A stretch of DNA of 61,846 nucleotides, from the NCBI GenBank assembly GCA_040902745.1, contig JBBDWR010000025.1:1-61846 (forward strand), read 5' to 3'. Source of the stretch: JBBDWR01 sp040902745 (GTDB lineage: Bacteria; Actinomycetota; UBA4738; HRBIN12). The notes under the pieces are model-generated. The model was not told the DNA's origin. It made no database searches and was given only the letters and a program-made list of their open reading frames with translations. This document shows, piece by piece, positions 46,107 to 54,561 of this stretch. The position numbers and the translations under genes were made by a program. Positions within the stretch are counted from its first letter, which is position 1; every line of letters begins with the position of its first letter.

Positions 46107-47538
46107 CGACGCAGATGTACATCGATGGCTCATGGACCGACGGCCACGCCACCCGATCGCACCAGGTCACGAGCCCCGTCACGGGTGAGCTACTGGGCGA
46201 GGTTCCCATGTCCACCGCGCAGGACGTCGACGCTGCCGTCGTCGCCGCCCGCGACGGGCAACGCGCGCTCGAAGCGCTCAACGTTCACGAACGCGCGGCG
46301 CTGTGTCACCGTGCCGCTGACCTGCTCGACGAGCGGATCGTATCGCTCGCTCGAGACCTCACGCTGGAGCAGGGCAAGCCGATGCACAGCGAAGCGATCG
46401 AGGAGATCGAGGAGACGGCTGGAAATTTCCGCATGGCTGCCGAGGACGTCAAGCGGCTCGACACCGCGGTGATCCCGAGCGAGGCGCGGGGCAAGATGGT
46501 GTTCACGCTGCGCAAGCCCAACGGTGTGTTCGCCGTGATCACGCTCTGGAACTTCCCGATCATGATCCCCTCCGAGCTTGTTGCTCCGGCGCTCGCGACC
46601 GGCAACGCGGTCGTGCTCAAGCCCAGCGAGTTCACCCCGTTGATCGCCGCGCGACTGGTGCAGGTGTGCGAGGAGGCCGGCTTCCCGAAGGGCTCGATCA
46701 ACCTGGTGTTCGGCGGGCGCGATGCAGGCGAGGCACTCGTCACCCATCCGGGTGTGCACGCGATCGCGTTCGTTGGGTCGGCGGCTACGGGCGAGGCGAT
46801 CGTTCGCGCAGCGGGGATGAAGCGCACGCTGATCGAGGCGAGCGGGAACGGGCCGCAGATCGTGCTGGATGACGCGAACGTCGAGGCGGCAGCGGTTGCC
46901 GCGGTCGAGGGCGCGGCTTTCCTCGCCGGACAGGTGTGCGTCGCGACCGAGCGTGTGCTCGTCCACCGCGACGTACACGACGCGTTCGTGGATCACGTTC
47001 TCAAGCAGGTAGGAGAGGTGGTCCTCGGCAACCCCTGGAGGAATCCACGACGATGGGTCCGCTCAACAACGAGCCGACCGCCGCCAAGATGGATCGTCAC
47101 ATGAGCGACGCGATCGCCACCGGCGCGACCGTCCTGGTCGGCGGTGCTCGGGCCGCCGGCTTCCCGACCGATCTGTACTACGAGATGACGGTCGTCGACG
47201 GGGTCGGTACCGACGCGCTGCTGTTCGCCGAGGAGTCCTTCGGACCCGTGCTCCCGGTGACGACGTTCGTCGACGACGACGAGGCGATCGCGCTGGCCAA
47301 CGACACGGACCTGGGGCTGCAGGCCGCGGTGTTCACGTCGAGTCTCAAGCGCGCGTTCCGGTACATCCACGAGATCCGCGCGGGCAACCTGCAGATCAAC
47401 GAGTCGACCGGCTATTGGGAGGGGCGCCCGCCCTGCGGCGGCGCCGCGGGAACCAAGACCGGCTGGGGGCGGATCCAGCTCGAAGACTTCACCGACCTGC
47501 GCACGGTCACGATCGACTACGAGCACACCCGCGACTGA
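46103..47538 (+). pseudogene. Aldehyde dehydrogenase (succinate-semialdehyde-type) with a one-base frameshift
   Basis: About 479 aa if repaired. The first frame gives residues 1-310: NAD-binding TLWNFPIMIPSELVAPAL and KPSEFTPL, the FVGSAATGEAIV loop, general-base Glu in LIEASGNGP and catalytic Cys in FLAGQVCVATERV. It then leaves frame near 47033 within AACCCCTGGAGG. A fifth C would restore the family sequence NPLEESTTMGPLNNEP. The second frame completes the C-terminus (EESFGPVLPVTTF, KTGWGR). Both halves are intact otherwise, so the change is recent, or a homopolymer sequencing error. Start ATG 46103 has GGAGG 10 nt upstream. Confidence 0.9.
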
Positions 47539-47555
47539 CGCCGAGTCCGCTCGCC

Positions 47556-49628
47556 CTAGATCCCCCGGCTGAACGCGAGATCTGCGAGGTGGATCGAGCC
47601 GCTCTCGGTGCGATCGAAGCGCAGTTCTACGGTGCGTACGTCGTCGAGGTCGATGCCGTCGAACTCCTCGAGCGGGAACCGGACCTGGTTGAGCAGGATG
47701 TGCCCGATACCGCCGCGCCCAACCATTCGCGCTAGCGCGGCGTTGCCGACCGCCGAGGCTGCGACCTGCGCGACGTCGCCGTTTCCGTCGATCAACGCAA
47801 CCGTGAGGTCCTGCAGGTCGATCCGCCCGTTCGCGTCCGACGACGGGTTCTGCGCGGCGCGGAACTGGAAGGCGTCGAACCCGGAGACGTCACGCGAGCC
47901 AGGCGGCAACTGGTAGCGCACCTCGGAGTTCGGTTCGCTCCAGGAGATCGTTCCCTGCCCGAGGCCGGGAAGGTTGCGATCGCTGAACGCGAAGTTCCCC
48001 GATTGGCAGGGATCGAACAGGCTGTTCGCGCACCATCCGTACGTGCTTATCCCGGCAGGAACCACCGACCCGCCGGGGAAGGTCTGGAACAACGACTCGA
48101 CGTCTCCGTACCGGTCGACGTCGAGTCGGCGGTTCGCGAGGTCGGGGGCGAGGTAGCTCACGAGTGTTCGTCCGGCGGCCAGTGACTCGGGCTGCGCCTG
48201 CCCGGTCCACATCGGATCCACCGCCGTCTCGTTCCCGACGTAGCGCCGGAAGAACCCCGCGATGTAGGCGGCGCCGGCCCGCCGCTCCTGACGCTGGCTC
48301 AGTTGCGCGGGACACCCGAATCCGTCGTCGAACGCGCCGGGATACTTCCCGCCGGGCGACCAGACGGTGTTGAAGAAGTTGTGGTTGGCTCCGAACACGG
48401 TGACGGTGTGCTTGGGTGTCGGGTCTCCGGGGTCCAGGTACCGGGCATCGTCGAAGAAGTGCACGCCCTGCAGGTCGAAGACGTCGCCGTCGCACGTCGG
48501 CAGCACCACGGCGAGCGGAACGTCATTCACCGTCACGCGCGTGAAGTCCACGGGTGCGAGGGCGAGCACGCCGTCGATCCCGTACGGATCGGCGCGCTCA
48601 CGGTCGACGATCACGCTCCAGACGGCGCCCTCGCCGCCACGGGAGTGGCCCATGACGCCGATCCGCGCGAGGTCGACCTGCCCCACGAACGTCGTGCCGA
48701 AGGGCGCTCCGCCGACGTCCGACCACTCGCTCCACAGGTCGATGTGCTTGCCGATCACCTCGCCGCGCTGGCGCATGCCGGTGTCCTCGAGTCGGCTCCC
48801 CAGCACGTTGACGCCGTTGGCGCCCACTGACACGACGATGTACCCCCAGCTCGCCAGGCTGCTCGCGACATAGTCGTACCCGGCGAAGTTCGGGATCGGG
48901 CGCCACCCGTCCCGACACGGCCACCGGAAGTCGGTGTTTTGAGTCCCGCGCATGAAGCAGCTGCTGTGGTTGCCGTGCATGAACAGGACGAGCGGGTACG
49001 GACCGTCCGGCAGTCCAGTCGGGTAGTGAACGTCACCGACGAGTTCGACCGCTCGACCGATGTTGGTCGGCTGGAACGCTTCGTTGCCGAGCTTGTAGAC
49101 CTGTCGCGTGACCTCGTACGGACCGGGAGCTGCGGGGTCGGGGATCGTCTCGGGTGCCACACCGCGCGGTGGTGGGGGGGCAGTCCCTCGAGCTCCCGGC
49201 GGGGCCGTCGCGCGTGTGCCGTACCGCACGACGATCGGGCCGGTGCGCACGATGGGGTCGTCCGTGACGCCCCGCAGCGTGCGGCCGTCGGGGGCCGGGA
49301 TCCCGTAGGCCACCGGACGGCCGCTCGCGAGGAACACGTATCGCTGTGCGCGAGGCGGGAACGCGCCACGCACTTCGACGCGCCACAGCGGTTCGTCGCC
49401 GGGGCGCTCCACGCGAGCCACCTCGAGTTCTCGTCGATCGCGCACGATGCGTCCCCGGGTTCGCAGTGCAGCTGCGATGAGGTCGGCGGCCACCGGCCGC
49501 ACAACGGTCCGCGGTCGCGCTCCACGCGGCACCCCTTGATGCTCCCCCTGTGCGAGCGCCGTGGAAGGGCCCACCAGCGTCACCGCGATCGCGATCACCG
49601 CCAGCGAGTGGAGTCTCGGCCTGCGCAT
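47556..49628 (-). CDS. Secreted alpha/beta hydrolase
   Basis: 690 aa. Signal peptide 1-26 (LAVIAIAVTLVGPSTALAQG), a variable N-terminal domain to about 165, then an alpha/beta-hydrolase domain with LVLFMHGNHSSC (oxyanion side), the nucleophile elbow IGVMGHSRGGEG, and a likely catalytic His in VFGANHNFF. A C-terminal beta-rich domain ends with FDRTESGSIHLADLAFSRGI. Substrate unknown; it could be a lipase, esterase or polymer hydrolase. GGAGGG six bases before the ATG marks the start, though the frame runs on to 50552. It is divergent from the protease gene at 49716. Confidence 0.82.
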   Translation of the reverse strand: MRRPRLHSLAVIAIAVTLVGPSTALAQGEHQGVPRGARPRTVVRPVAADLIAAALRTRGRIVRDRRELEVARVERPGDEPLWRVEVRGAFPPRAQRYVFLASGRPVAYGIPAPDGRTLRGVTDDPIVRTGPIVVRYGTRATAPPGARGTAPPPPRGVAPETIPDPAAPGPYEVTRQVYKLGNEAFQPTNIGRAVELVGDVHYPTGLPDGPYPLVLFMHGNHSSCFMRGTQNTDFRWPCRDGWRPIPNFAGYDYVASSLASWGYIVVSVGANGVNVLGSRLEDTGMRQRGEVIGKHIDLWSEWSDVGGAPFGTTFVGQVDLARIGVMGHSRGGEGAVWSVIVDRERADPYGIDGVLALAPVDFTRVTVNDVPLAVVLPTCDGDVFDLQGVHFFDDARYLDPGDPTPKHTVTVFGANHNFFNTVWSPGGKYPGAFDDGFGCPAQLSQRQERRAGAAYIAGFFRRYVGNETAVDPMWTGQAQPESLAAGRTLVSYLAPDLANRRLDVDRYGDVESLFQTFPGGSVVPAGISTYGWCANSLFDPCQSGNFAFSDRNLPGLGQGTISWSEPNSEVRYQLPPGSRDVSGFDAFQFRAAQNPSSDANGRIDLQDLTVALIDGNGDVAQVAASAVGNAALARMVGRGGIGHILLNQVRFPLEEFDGIDLDDVRTVELRFDRTESGSIHLADLAFSRGI

Positions 49629-49702
49629 CGCGGTGTCCCTCCGGTTGTCGGCGGATCCTCGTCGTCCTCGGCAGTGTATGTCCGGAGTCGCAGCTCCGCC
49701 TC

Positions 49703-49708
49703 TAGGAT
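49703..49708 (+). promoter_or_regulatory. -10 element before the matrixin-like protease gene
   Basis: TAGGAT ends 7 nt before the GTG at 49716. Confidence 0.45.
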
Positions 49709-49715
49709 GGAGGGC

Positions 49716-50678
49716 GTGACGCTTCCTCAGCGGCCCGACGGACGCCCGCACTCGCAGATGTCGACCCGGCCGGGTTCCGTGCCTCCGCGTCCGGACCTTC
49801 GCCAACCGGGTCGGCGGACCCCCACGCGCGCCGGTTCGGTGCTGATCGTGCTCGGACTCCTGCTCGCGATGGCGGCAGGCGTCGTCGTCCTCGATCGCAG
49901 CCGGGTTCCGGGGGAGCGGGCGGCGGACGGGAATGCCGATCGATCCGCGCCGAACGATCCACCGCGCGCCACGCCGGTGGAGCCCGGGGACGGACAAGGG
50001 GACGCGCCCGGGGACGGAAAGGACCGCCCCGAGCCAGAACCCGATACCCCCGCCGGGCCGGCGACCTATCGGTTCCTCCAGCGCTCTCCCGGGCAGGGGG
50101 CGTGGCGGTTCGATCCCTGCGAGGAGATCGCCTTCGTCGCGAACCTGTCCAACGCTCCGCACGGCGCGGTCGCCGACCTGCGCGAGGCGGTTCGGCGCGT
50201 GGAGCGGGCGACCGGCTTGCGCTTCCGCTATGAGGGGGCCACCGACGAGGTCGCCCGTCCTTCGCGCAAGATCTACCAACCGGCACGCTACGGCGACCGA
50301 TGGGCTCCGTTGCTCGTCGACTGGCAGGATCCCGACGAGTCGCGGTTCGTCTGGCGCGCGCGCTCTTCGGGAGCGCCCGCCCTCGGGCTGGCGACGCCAC
50401 TGTGGTCGCGGGACGATCCGGGGATCTACGTGAGCGGGGTGGTCGTACTGAACGCGATCGACCGTGGCCCCGGCGGATTCGGGTGGCCCTGGTCGCGCGG
50501 CGTCACGATCCTCCACGAGCTCGGCCATGTGGTCGGACTCGCGCACGTACATGCCAAGGACCAGGTGATGACCACCGACGGGACTTCGAACGCGACGGCG
50601 TGGGGAGCAGGCGATCTCGCCGGGCTGGAACTGCTCGGCGAGCGAGCCGGATGTCTGCCGCCGGTGCTGCCGCCGTGA
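49716..50678 (+). CDS. Membrane-anchored or secreted matrixin-like zinc metalloprotease
   Basis: 320 aa. A short basic N-terminus is followed by one hydrophobic helix (about 38-58), a Pro/Asp/Glu-rich linker (about 60-115), then a metzincin domain. The zinc motif TILHELGHVVGLAHV (HExxHxxGxxH) and the Met-turn VMTTDG mark it. Function could be wall or matrix protein cleavage; no target is visible. GTG at 49716 or ATG at 49707 are possible starts; the GTG fits the -10 spacing. Confidence 0.82.
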   Translation: MTLPQRPDGRPHSQMSTRPGSVPPRPDLRQPGRRTPTRAGSVLIVLGLLLAMAAGVVVLDRSRVPGERAADGNADRSAPNDPPRATPVEPGDGQGDAPGDGKDRPEPEPDTPAGPATYRFLQRSPGQGAWRFDPCEEIAFVANLSNAPHGAVADLREAVRRVERATGLRFRYEGATDEVARPSRKIYQPARYGDRWAPLLVDWQDPDESRFVWRARSSGAPALGLATPLWSRDDPGIYVSGVVVLNAIDRGPGGFGWPWSRGVTILHELGHVVGLAHVHAKDQVMTTDGTSNATAWGAGDLAGLELLGERAGCLPPVLPP

Positions 50679-50681
50679 TCG

Positions 50682-51917
50682 TCAGACGCCGGGCAGCGGG
50701 TCGCGCTCGATGGGGCACGTCATGCACCGGGGCCCGCCACGTCCGCGGCCCAGCTCGAACCCTTCGATCGTGATCACCTCGATGCCGCCCTGGCGTAGCC
50801 GAGTGTTGGTGTCGACGTTCCGCTCATAGGCGATCACGACGCCCGGCGAGATCGCGAGCACGTTGTTGCCGTCGTCCCACTGCTCCCGCTCCGCCTGGAA
50901 CCGGTCCCCACCGGTCTCGAACACGCGAACGTCGGAGAGGCCGAGCGTGCGCGCGATCGCGACGAACAGGTCGTCTTCCTCGTCGATCGCGACGCCGCTG
51001 GGTCCGGCGTGCAGGCGATAGGTGAGCATCGACGAACGCAGTTCCGGATAGATCGTGAACGCGTCGATATCGAGCATCGTCACCACGGTGTCCAGGTGCA
51101 TCGCGCTTCGCTTCTCCGGCAACTCGATCGCGAGGATCTCGGTCGCAGCCCCCGCGCGAAGAAGGCGTTCGGCGAGCGTTTCCACCGTTCCCGGACGCGT
51201 CCGCTCGCCCATGCCGACGAGCACGGCACCGTTGCCGATCACGAGCACGTCGCCTCCCTCGAGCGCGAGCGGGGCCTGGATGTCGTCGCTCCAGATCTGG
51301 AACTCCTCGCCCGTGAACACGGGATGGTGTCGGTAGAGCACGTCCATGTGGAGCGATTCCCGCTCCCGCGCCGGCTTGGCCAGCGCGTTGATCGAGACGC
51401 CACCGTAGATCCACGCCGACGGGTCGCGCGTGTACAGCTGGTTCGGAAGGGGTCGCAGGACGAAGCCGCGACGGACGTGGTGGACGAGGCTGTCGGTCTC
51501 GAACGGCAGGTCCTCGAACGTGATGCCGGCGATCATGCGGTCGGCCAGCTCTTTGGGGGGGATCTCGTCTAACCACTCCCGTACGGCGGGGGCGAGCCGC
51601 GGCCCCAGGCTCTCCAGATGCAATCGGTCGAGGAGCGACCTTCGAACTCCGTCGGCGGCGAGCGTCTCGGCGAGCAGATCCTTGAGATAGAGCACCTGCA
51701 CCCCGTGCGATGACAGCGTGGCCGCGAAGGCGTCGTGCTCCTGGCGAGCGCGCTTGACCCACGGAACGTCGTCGAACAGGAGTTCGTCCTTGTTGGTCGG
51801 GGTCAGCCGCTGTAGTTCCAGATCGGGGCGATGGAGCATCACCCGTCGGAGCGTCCCGACCTCAGAGCCGACGTACAGGTGGGGCTCGCGCTCGGGTGCC
51901 GGGTCGTGGACAGCCAT
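50682..51917 (-). CDS. arcA: Arginine deiminase
   Basis: 411-aa guanidino-group enzyme converting arginine to citrulline and ammonia. Substrate and catalytic motifs are all visible: PNQLYTRDPSAWI, LALEGGDVLVIG, SAMHLDTVVTMLD and the nucleophile in GPRCMTCPIE. Length is normal. No ornithine transcarbamylase, carbamate kinase or antiporter gene lies beside it, so the complete ADI pathway is not shown here. Stop is 3 bp from the convergent protease stop; ATG at 51917 with TAGACT 9 nt upstream. Confidence 0.94.
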   Translation of the reverse strand: MAVHDPAPEREPHLYVGSEVGTLRRVMLHRPDLELQRLTPTNKDELLFDDVPWVKRARQEHDAFAATLSSHGVQVLYLKDLLAETLAADGVRRSLLDRLHLESLGPRLAPAVREWLDEIPPKELADRMIAGITFEDLPFETDSLVHHVRRGFVLRPLPNQLYTRDPSAWIYGGVSINALAKPARERESLHMDVLYRHHPVFTGEEFQIWSDDIQAPLALEGGDVLVIGNGAVLVGMGERTRPGTVETLAERLLRAGAATEILAIELPEKRSAMHLDTVVTMLDIDAFTIYPELRSSMLTYRLHAGPSGVAIDEEDDLFVAIARTLGLSDVRVFETGGDRFQAEREQWDDGNNVLAISPGVVIAYERNVDTNTRLRQGGIEVITIEGFELGRGRGGPRCMTCPIERDPLPGV

Positions 51918-51926
51918 CGTGCGCTC

Positions 51927-51932
51927 AGTCTA
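51927..51932 (-). promoter_or_regulatory. -10 element before arcA
   Basis: TAGACT on the minus strand, 9 nt before the ATG at 51917. Confidence 0.4.
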
Positions 51933-51960
51933 GGGGCTGGCCGTTCCTGACCAGCGGCGA

Positions 51961-51980
51961 TACGCTTGTTGCACCTGCAA
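51961..51980 (+). promoter_or_regulatory. Promoter and dyad before the TusA-like gene
   Basis: TACGCT (51961-51966) is followed at once by the small dyad TTGCA-CC-TGCAA (51969-51980), so the dyad would cover the transcription start. It could be an operator; no regulator is known. Confidence 0.35.
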
Positions 51981-51996
51981 ATGGTGAGGAGCCCCT

Positions 51997-52263
51997 GTGG
52001 ACACGATCCAGCCGAGCACCGCGAGCGACACCACGCGGAAGATCGATGCGACGGTCGATGCACGCGGTCAGTCCTGCCCCGGTCCGATCGTCGCATTGGC
52101 GAAGGCGCTCAAGTCGCGCGGAGCCGGTGATGTCGTGGAGCTGCTGGCGTCCGACCCCGGTTCCAAGACCGACGTCCCCGCGTGGGCCAAGCTCTCCGGC
52201 AACGAACTTCTCGAGGCCACCGCGTCCGACGGACGGTTCCGCTACCTGATCCGGGTCCGGTGA
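51997..52263 (+). CDS. TusA/SirA-family sulfur-carrier protein
   Basis: 88 aa. The TusA fold is evident: KIDATVDARGQSCPGPIVALAKALK holds the conserved Cys-Pro motif that carries persulfide sulfur, and GDVVELLASDPGSKTDVPAWAK follows. GTG at 51997 has TGAGGAG upstream. It is 7 bp before a DsrE-like gene, a common actinobacterial pair for sulfur relay or sulfide handling. Confidence 0.88.
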   Translation: MDTIQPSTASDTTRKIDATVDARGQSCPGPIVALAKALKSRGAGDVVELLASDPGSKTDVPAWAKLSGNELLEATASDGRFRYLIRVR

Positions 52264-52270
52264 CCGCGCT

Positions 52271-52795
52271 ATGACAGATCCCTTCACTCCGCAGCAAACT
52301 CCCACGGCGATCGTTCCCGGCGACGACAAGATCACGATCATCTGCTGGAGCGGCGAACTCGACCGGATCTGGCCTGTGTTGATCCTCTCCACCACCGCCG
52401 CGGCGAGCGGCATGCAGGCGCAAGTGTTCTTCACGTTCTGGGGGCTGTTCGCGCTCGTGAAGCCGGGTGTGCGCATCACCGGTGATAACTGGATGCAGAA
52501 GATGCTGTCGGTGATGAACCCGGGGGCGACCCAGAAGGCCAAGCTCTCCAAGATGCAGTTCGCCGGGGCGGGGCCCGCGATGATGCGCAAGCTCGCGAAC
52601 GATCAGAAGGTTCCGTCGCCCGAGGTGCTGCTCGAGCTCGCGCGCGACATGGACGTGAAGCTGATCCCGTGTCAGATGACGATGGACCTGCTCGGCTTGA
52701 AGCCGGAGGACATGATCGATGGGCTCGAAGAGCCGATCGGAGCGGCGACCGCGCTCCTGGAGATGCGGGAGTCCGGGATCCACCTGTTCATCTGA
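52271..52795 (+). CDS. DsrE/DsrF-like (DrsE2-type) protein
   Basis: 174 aa of the DsrE/F/H superfamily of small sulfur-transfer proteins: KITIICWSGELDRIWPVLILSTTAAASG at the N-terminus, PGATQKAKLSKMQFAGAGPAMMR in the centre, and a conserved Cys in KLIPCQMTMDLLGLKPEDM that may accept sulfur. It probably works with the preceding TusA-like protein. A membrane association has been suggested for relatives because of a hydrophobic N-terminal half, but no certain membrane helix is seen. Confidence 0.85.
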   Translation: MTDPFTPQQTPTAIVPGDDKITIICWSGELDRIWPVLILSTTAAASGMQAQVFFTFWGLFALVKPGVRITGDNWMQKMLSVMNPGATQKAKLSKMQFAGAGPAMMRKLANDQKVPSPEVLLELARDMDVKLIPCQMTMDLLGLKPEDMIDGLEEPIGAATALLEMRESGIHLFI

Positions 52796-52870
52796 ACGAC
52801 TCTCGCGTCGCGGAGCGCGGGAGGGAACCGGCTTGACGCGCCGGAGCCGCGCTCGACGCGACGCGGGAGT

Positions 52871-53047
52871 TTAGAAGGTGTCGGAGTAGTCGTCGTCTTT
52901 TGCGCCGCCGGTGGCGATCCACAGGTCACGGGACTCCTTGGGATCGGAGAGCCGTTTGAGCAGGCTGTACCACCCGGGCTCGTAGGCGACGTCCTGACAT
53001 TCTTCGCATTCGGCAAAGGTGCCTGGGTCGTGATTCACGTGTTCCAT
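52871..53047 (-). CDS. 58-aa protein with one CxxC motif
   Basis: Sequence begins MEHVNHDPGTFAECEECQDV, giving one CxxC, and ends acidic (KDDDYSDTF). Too short for the usual cut-off, but a clean ORF with codon-like third-base GC. There is no Shine-Dalgarno. Directly in front of its ATG are helically phased tandem repeats. It is convergent to the DsrE-like gene. A single CxxC could bind metal as a dimer or be redox-active; function unknown. Confidence 0.55.
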   Translation of the reverse strand: MEHVNHDPGTFAECEECQDVAYEPGWYSLLKRLSDPKESRDLWIATGGAKDDDYSDTF

Positions 53048-53108
53048 CCCTACTCCGGCCCTACTCGGCCCTACTCCGGCCCTACTCGGCCCTGCTTCGG
53101 CCCTCTCG
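53048..53108. repeat. Tandem repeats phased at about 10.5 bp before the 58-aa gene
   Basis: Units alternate 11 and 10 bp: CCCTACTCCGG, CCCTACTCGG, CCCTACTCCGG, CCCTACTCGG, then CCCTGCTTCGG and a partial copy. The first 21 bp (53048-53068) are repeated exactly at 53069-53089. They abut the ATG of the minus-strand 58-aa gene. The rest of the gap (53109-53326) shows only a weak hairpin CTCCTGC/GCAGGAG (53282-53314), a possible end for the M15 gene. Confidence 0.8.
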
Positions 53109-53326
53109 AGACCAGCTTGCGGCCTCGACCCGGCCCGTCGGTCGGTTCCGGTTCTGCTCGGTGTGGCGCTCCCCGTAAGTGTAGGGATGCGCTCCCTTCC
53201 TGGCGCTACGTCGAACGGCCCGTTCTCTGCCCGGTCCCTGCACCGAAAGTCTTGGGCCAGATGCCGTGAGCATCCTGGAGTCTCCTGCGTGACAACGTGA
53301 TCGCCCAGCAGGAGCCGGGCACCCCG

Positions 53327-54001
53327 CTAGCGGCCGTTGGAGCTGAAGTGTTGCCAGTCCTTCACGCGCCGCCAGGTGCCGCCCCATTCCCAACCCGCGT
53401 TACGGAACGCCCGCCACACGTCGTCCCGTTTGAAGATCATCCCGCGACGGCGGTTCGAGCGGTCGACGAACCGTCGCCCACGCGGGGGCGACACGTGGCC
53501 ACTGGAGGGGATGTAGTACGGGTTCTCGACCGGGTTCACGTCGATCGCCTTGCCGAAGGCGTGCATCGACCAGACCCCAGGCGAACCGGCACGCCAGCGG
53601 CAATTGAAGGCGCTGGTGTTGTCGTGCTTCATCGACCGGGTGTCGTTCGCGCCGTAGTGGTCGACCAGGCGCATCCGCCGGATCGGGAACCGTGCCTCGT
53701 AGACCTTCTCGAACACCCGCAGCATCTTTCGGGCGGCGTCCTCGTGGACTACCAACTCGCCCCAGCGGGCCTCGCGCTCGAAGCTCCAGATCCGCAGACG
53801 CAGATAGCGCAGATCGCGCAGCTTCACGGGACAGCCCGGTCGCCACGACTTGCCCGTCATAAGCCTGCGGGTCGCCCGATCCAGCCGGGAGACCGAACCC
53901 TGGTACGGCGGCTGACCCCCGGCAAGTGCCGGAGGGGAGACCAGGACCAGGCAGACCAGGGCCCCCAGTACGAGGGCGAGGAGCCGGATCGACAGTCGCA
54001 T
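53327..54001 (-). CDS. Secreted M15-family peptidase (D,D-carboxypeptidase-like)
   Basis: 224 aa. Signal peptide about 1-27 (LLALVLGALVCLVLVSPPALA), then an M15 zinc peptidase domain. SMHAFGKAIDVNP supplies the SxHxxGxAxD ligands and DWQHFS the last His; the Arg and Ser of NDTRSM.. match the substrate region. It probably trims peptidoglycan stem peptides or is a muralytic endopeptidase. ATG 54001 rather than 54070 is chosen because it starts the signal peptide. It is divergent from marR across a dyad. Confidence 0.85.
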   Translation of the reverse strand: MRLSIRLLALVLGALVCLVLVSPPALAGGQPPYQGSVSRLDRATRRLMTGKSWRPGCPVKLRDLRYLRLRIWSFEREARWGELVVHEDAARKMLRVFEKVYEARFPIRRMRLVDHYGANDTRSMKHDNTSAFNCRWRAGSPGVWSMHAFGKAIDVNPVENPYYIPSSGHVSPPRGRRFVDRSNRRRGMIFKRDDVWRAFRNAGWEWGGTWRRVKDWQHFSSNGR

Positions 54002-54059
54002 CTGTCCATCCTCGGCCTGGAGGCCGCCGTCAACAACCTTCACAGGGTTTCCACAGATC

Positions 54060-54087
54060 CTTCGTGACACTAATTAGCCTGACGAAG
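54060..54087. promoter_or_regulatory. Candidate MarR operator (28-bp dyad)
   Basis: CTTCGT (54060-54065) and ACGAAG (54082-54087) flank a central palindrome CTAATTAG (54070-54077), all about one centre. It lies just before the -10 of marR (54088-54093) and upstream of the divergent M15 gene, where a MarR dimer would block transcription. Confidence 0.55.
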
Positions 54088-54093
54088 TATCAT
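54088..54093 (+). promoter_or_regulatory. -10 element before marR
   Basis: TATCAT lies 9 nt before the ATG at 54103; GGGGGA also lies in that space and could help translation. Confidence 0.45.
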
Positions 54094-54102
54094 GGGGGAT
54101 CG

Positions 54103-54561
54103 ATGCCACCCTCTCCCACGCCCGTTCGCTCCGTCGCCCCCGGTGAGCTCGCCGGGCGGCTGCGGTTCGCGGTGATGCGGCTCTCCCGCGCCGTTCGCCG
54201 TCAGGCCGTGCCCGGCATCTCACCCTCGCAGTTGGCCACCCTGTCGACGGTGGAGAGCTCCGGCCCGATCACGATCGGCAGGCTCGCCGAGACCGAGCAG
54301 GTCCGGCCGCCCACGATGACCAAGATCGTCGCTGCCCTCGTTGAGGCGGACCTCGTGACCCGAAGCGCCGATCCCCTCGACCGGCGGGTGGCGTGGGTTC
54401 TGTGCACCCCGGAGGGGAAGAAGAACATCCGGGCGGTCCGTCGCCGGGGCGACGAGTGGTTGGCCAAGCGACTCCGCGCCCTTCCGCCTGAGGACCTGCA
54501 GGTGCTCGACCACGCAAGCGAGATCATGGATCGCCTCCAGCGTGAGGAGGATCGCGCATGA
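54103..54561 (+). CDS. MarR-family transcriptional regulator
   Basis: 152 aa. The winged helix-turn-helix is clear: SPSQLATLSTVESSGPITIG RLAETEQVRPPTMTKIVAALVEADLV and the wing RSADPLDRRVAWVLCTPEGKK, with dimer helices at both ends. The usual role is repression of a neighbouring efflux gene, relieved by a small ligand. Its TGA overlaps the MFS ATG, and a dyad lies at its promoter, so it probably controls itself and the exporter. Confidence 0.9.
   Translation: MPPSPTPVRSVAPGELAGRLRFAVMRLSRAVRRQAVPGISPSQLATLSTVESSGPITIGRLAETEQVRPPTMTKIVAALVEADLVTRSADPLDRRVAWVLCTPEGKKNIRAVRRRGDEWLAKRLRALPPEDLQVLDHASEIMDRLQREEDRA

Noticed and set aside
49629..50552. N-terminal extension of the secreted hydrolase
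   Set aside because: The stretch is antisense to the metzincin, and the signal peptide with a good ribosome site starts at 49628.
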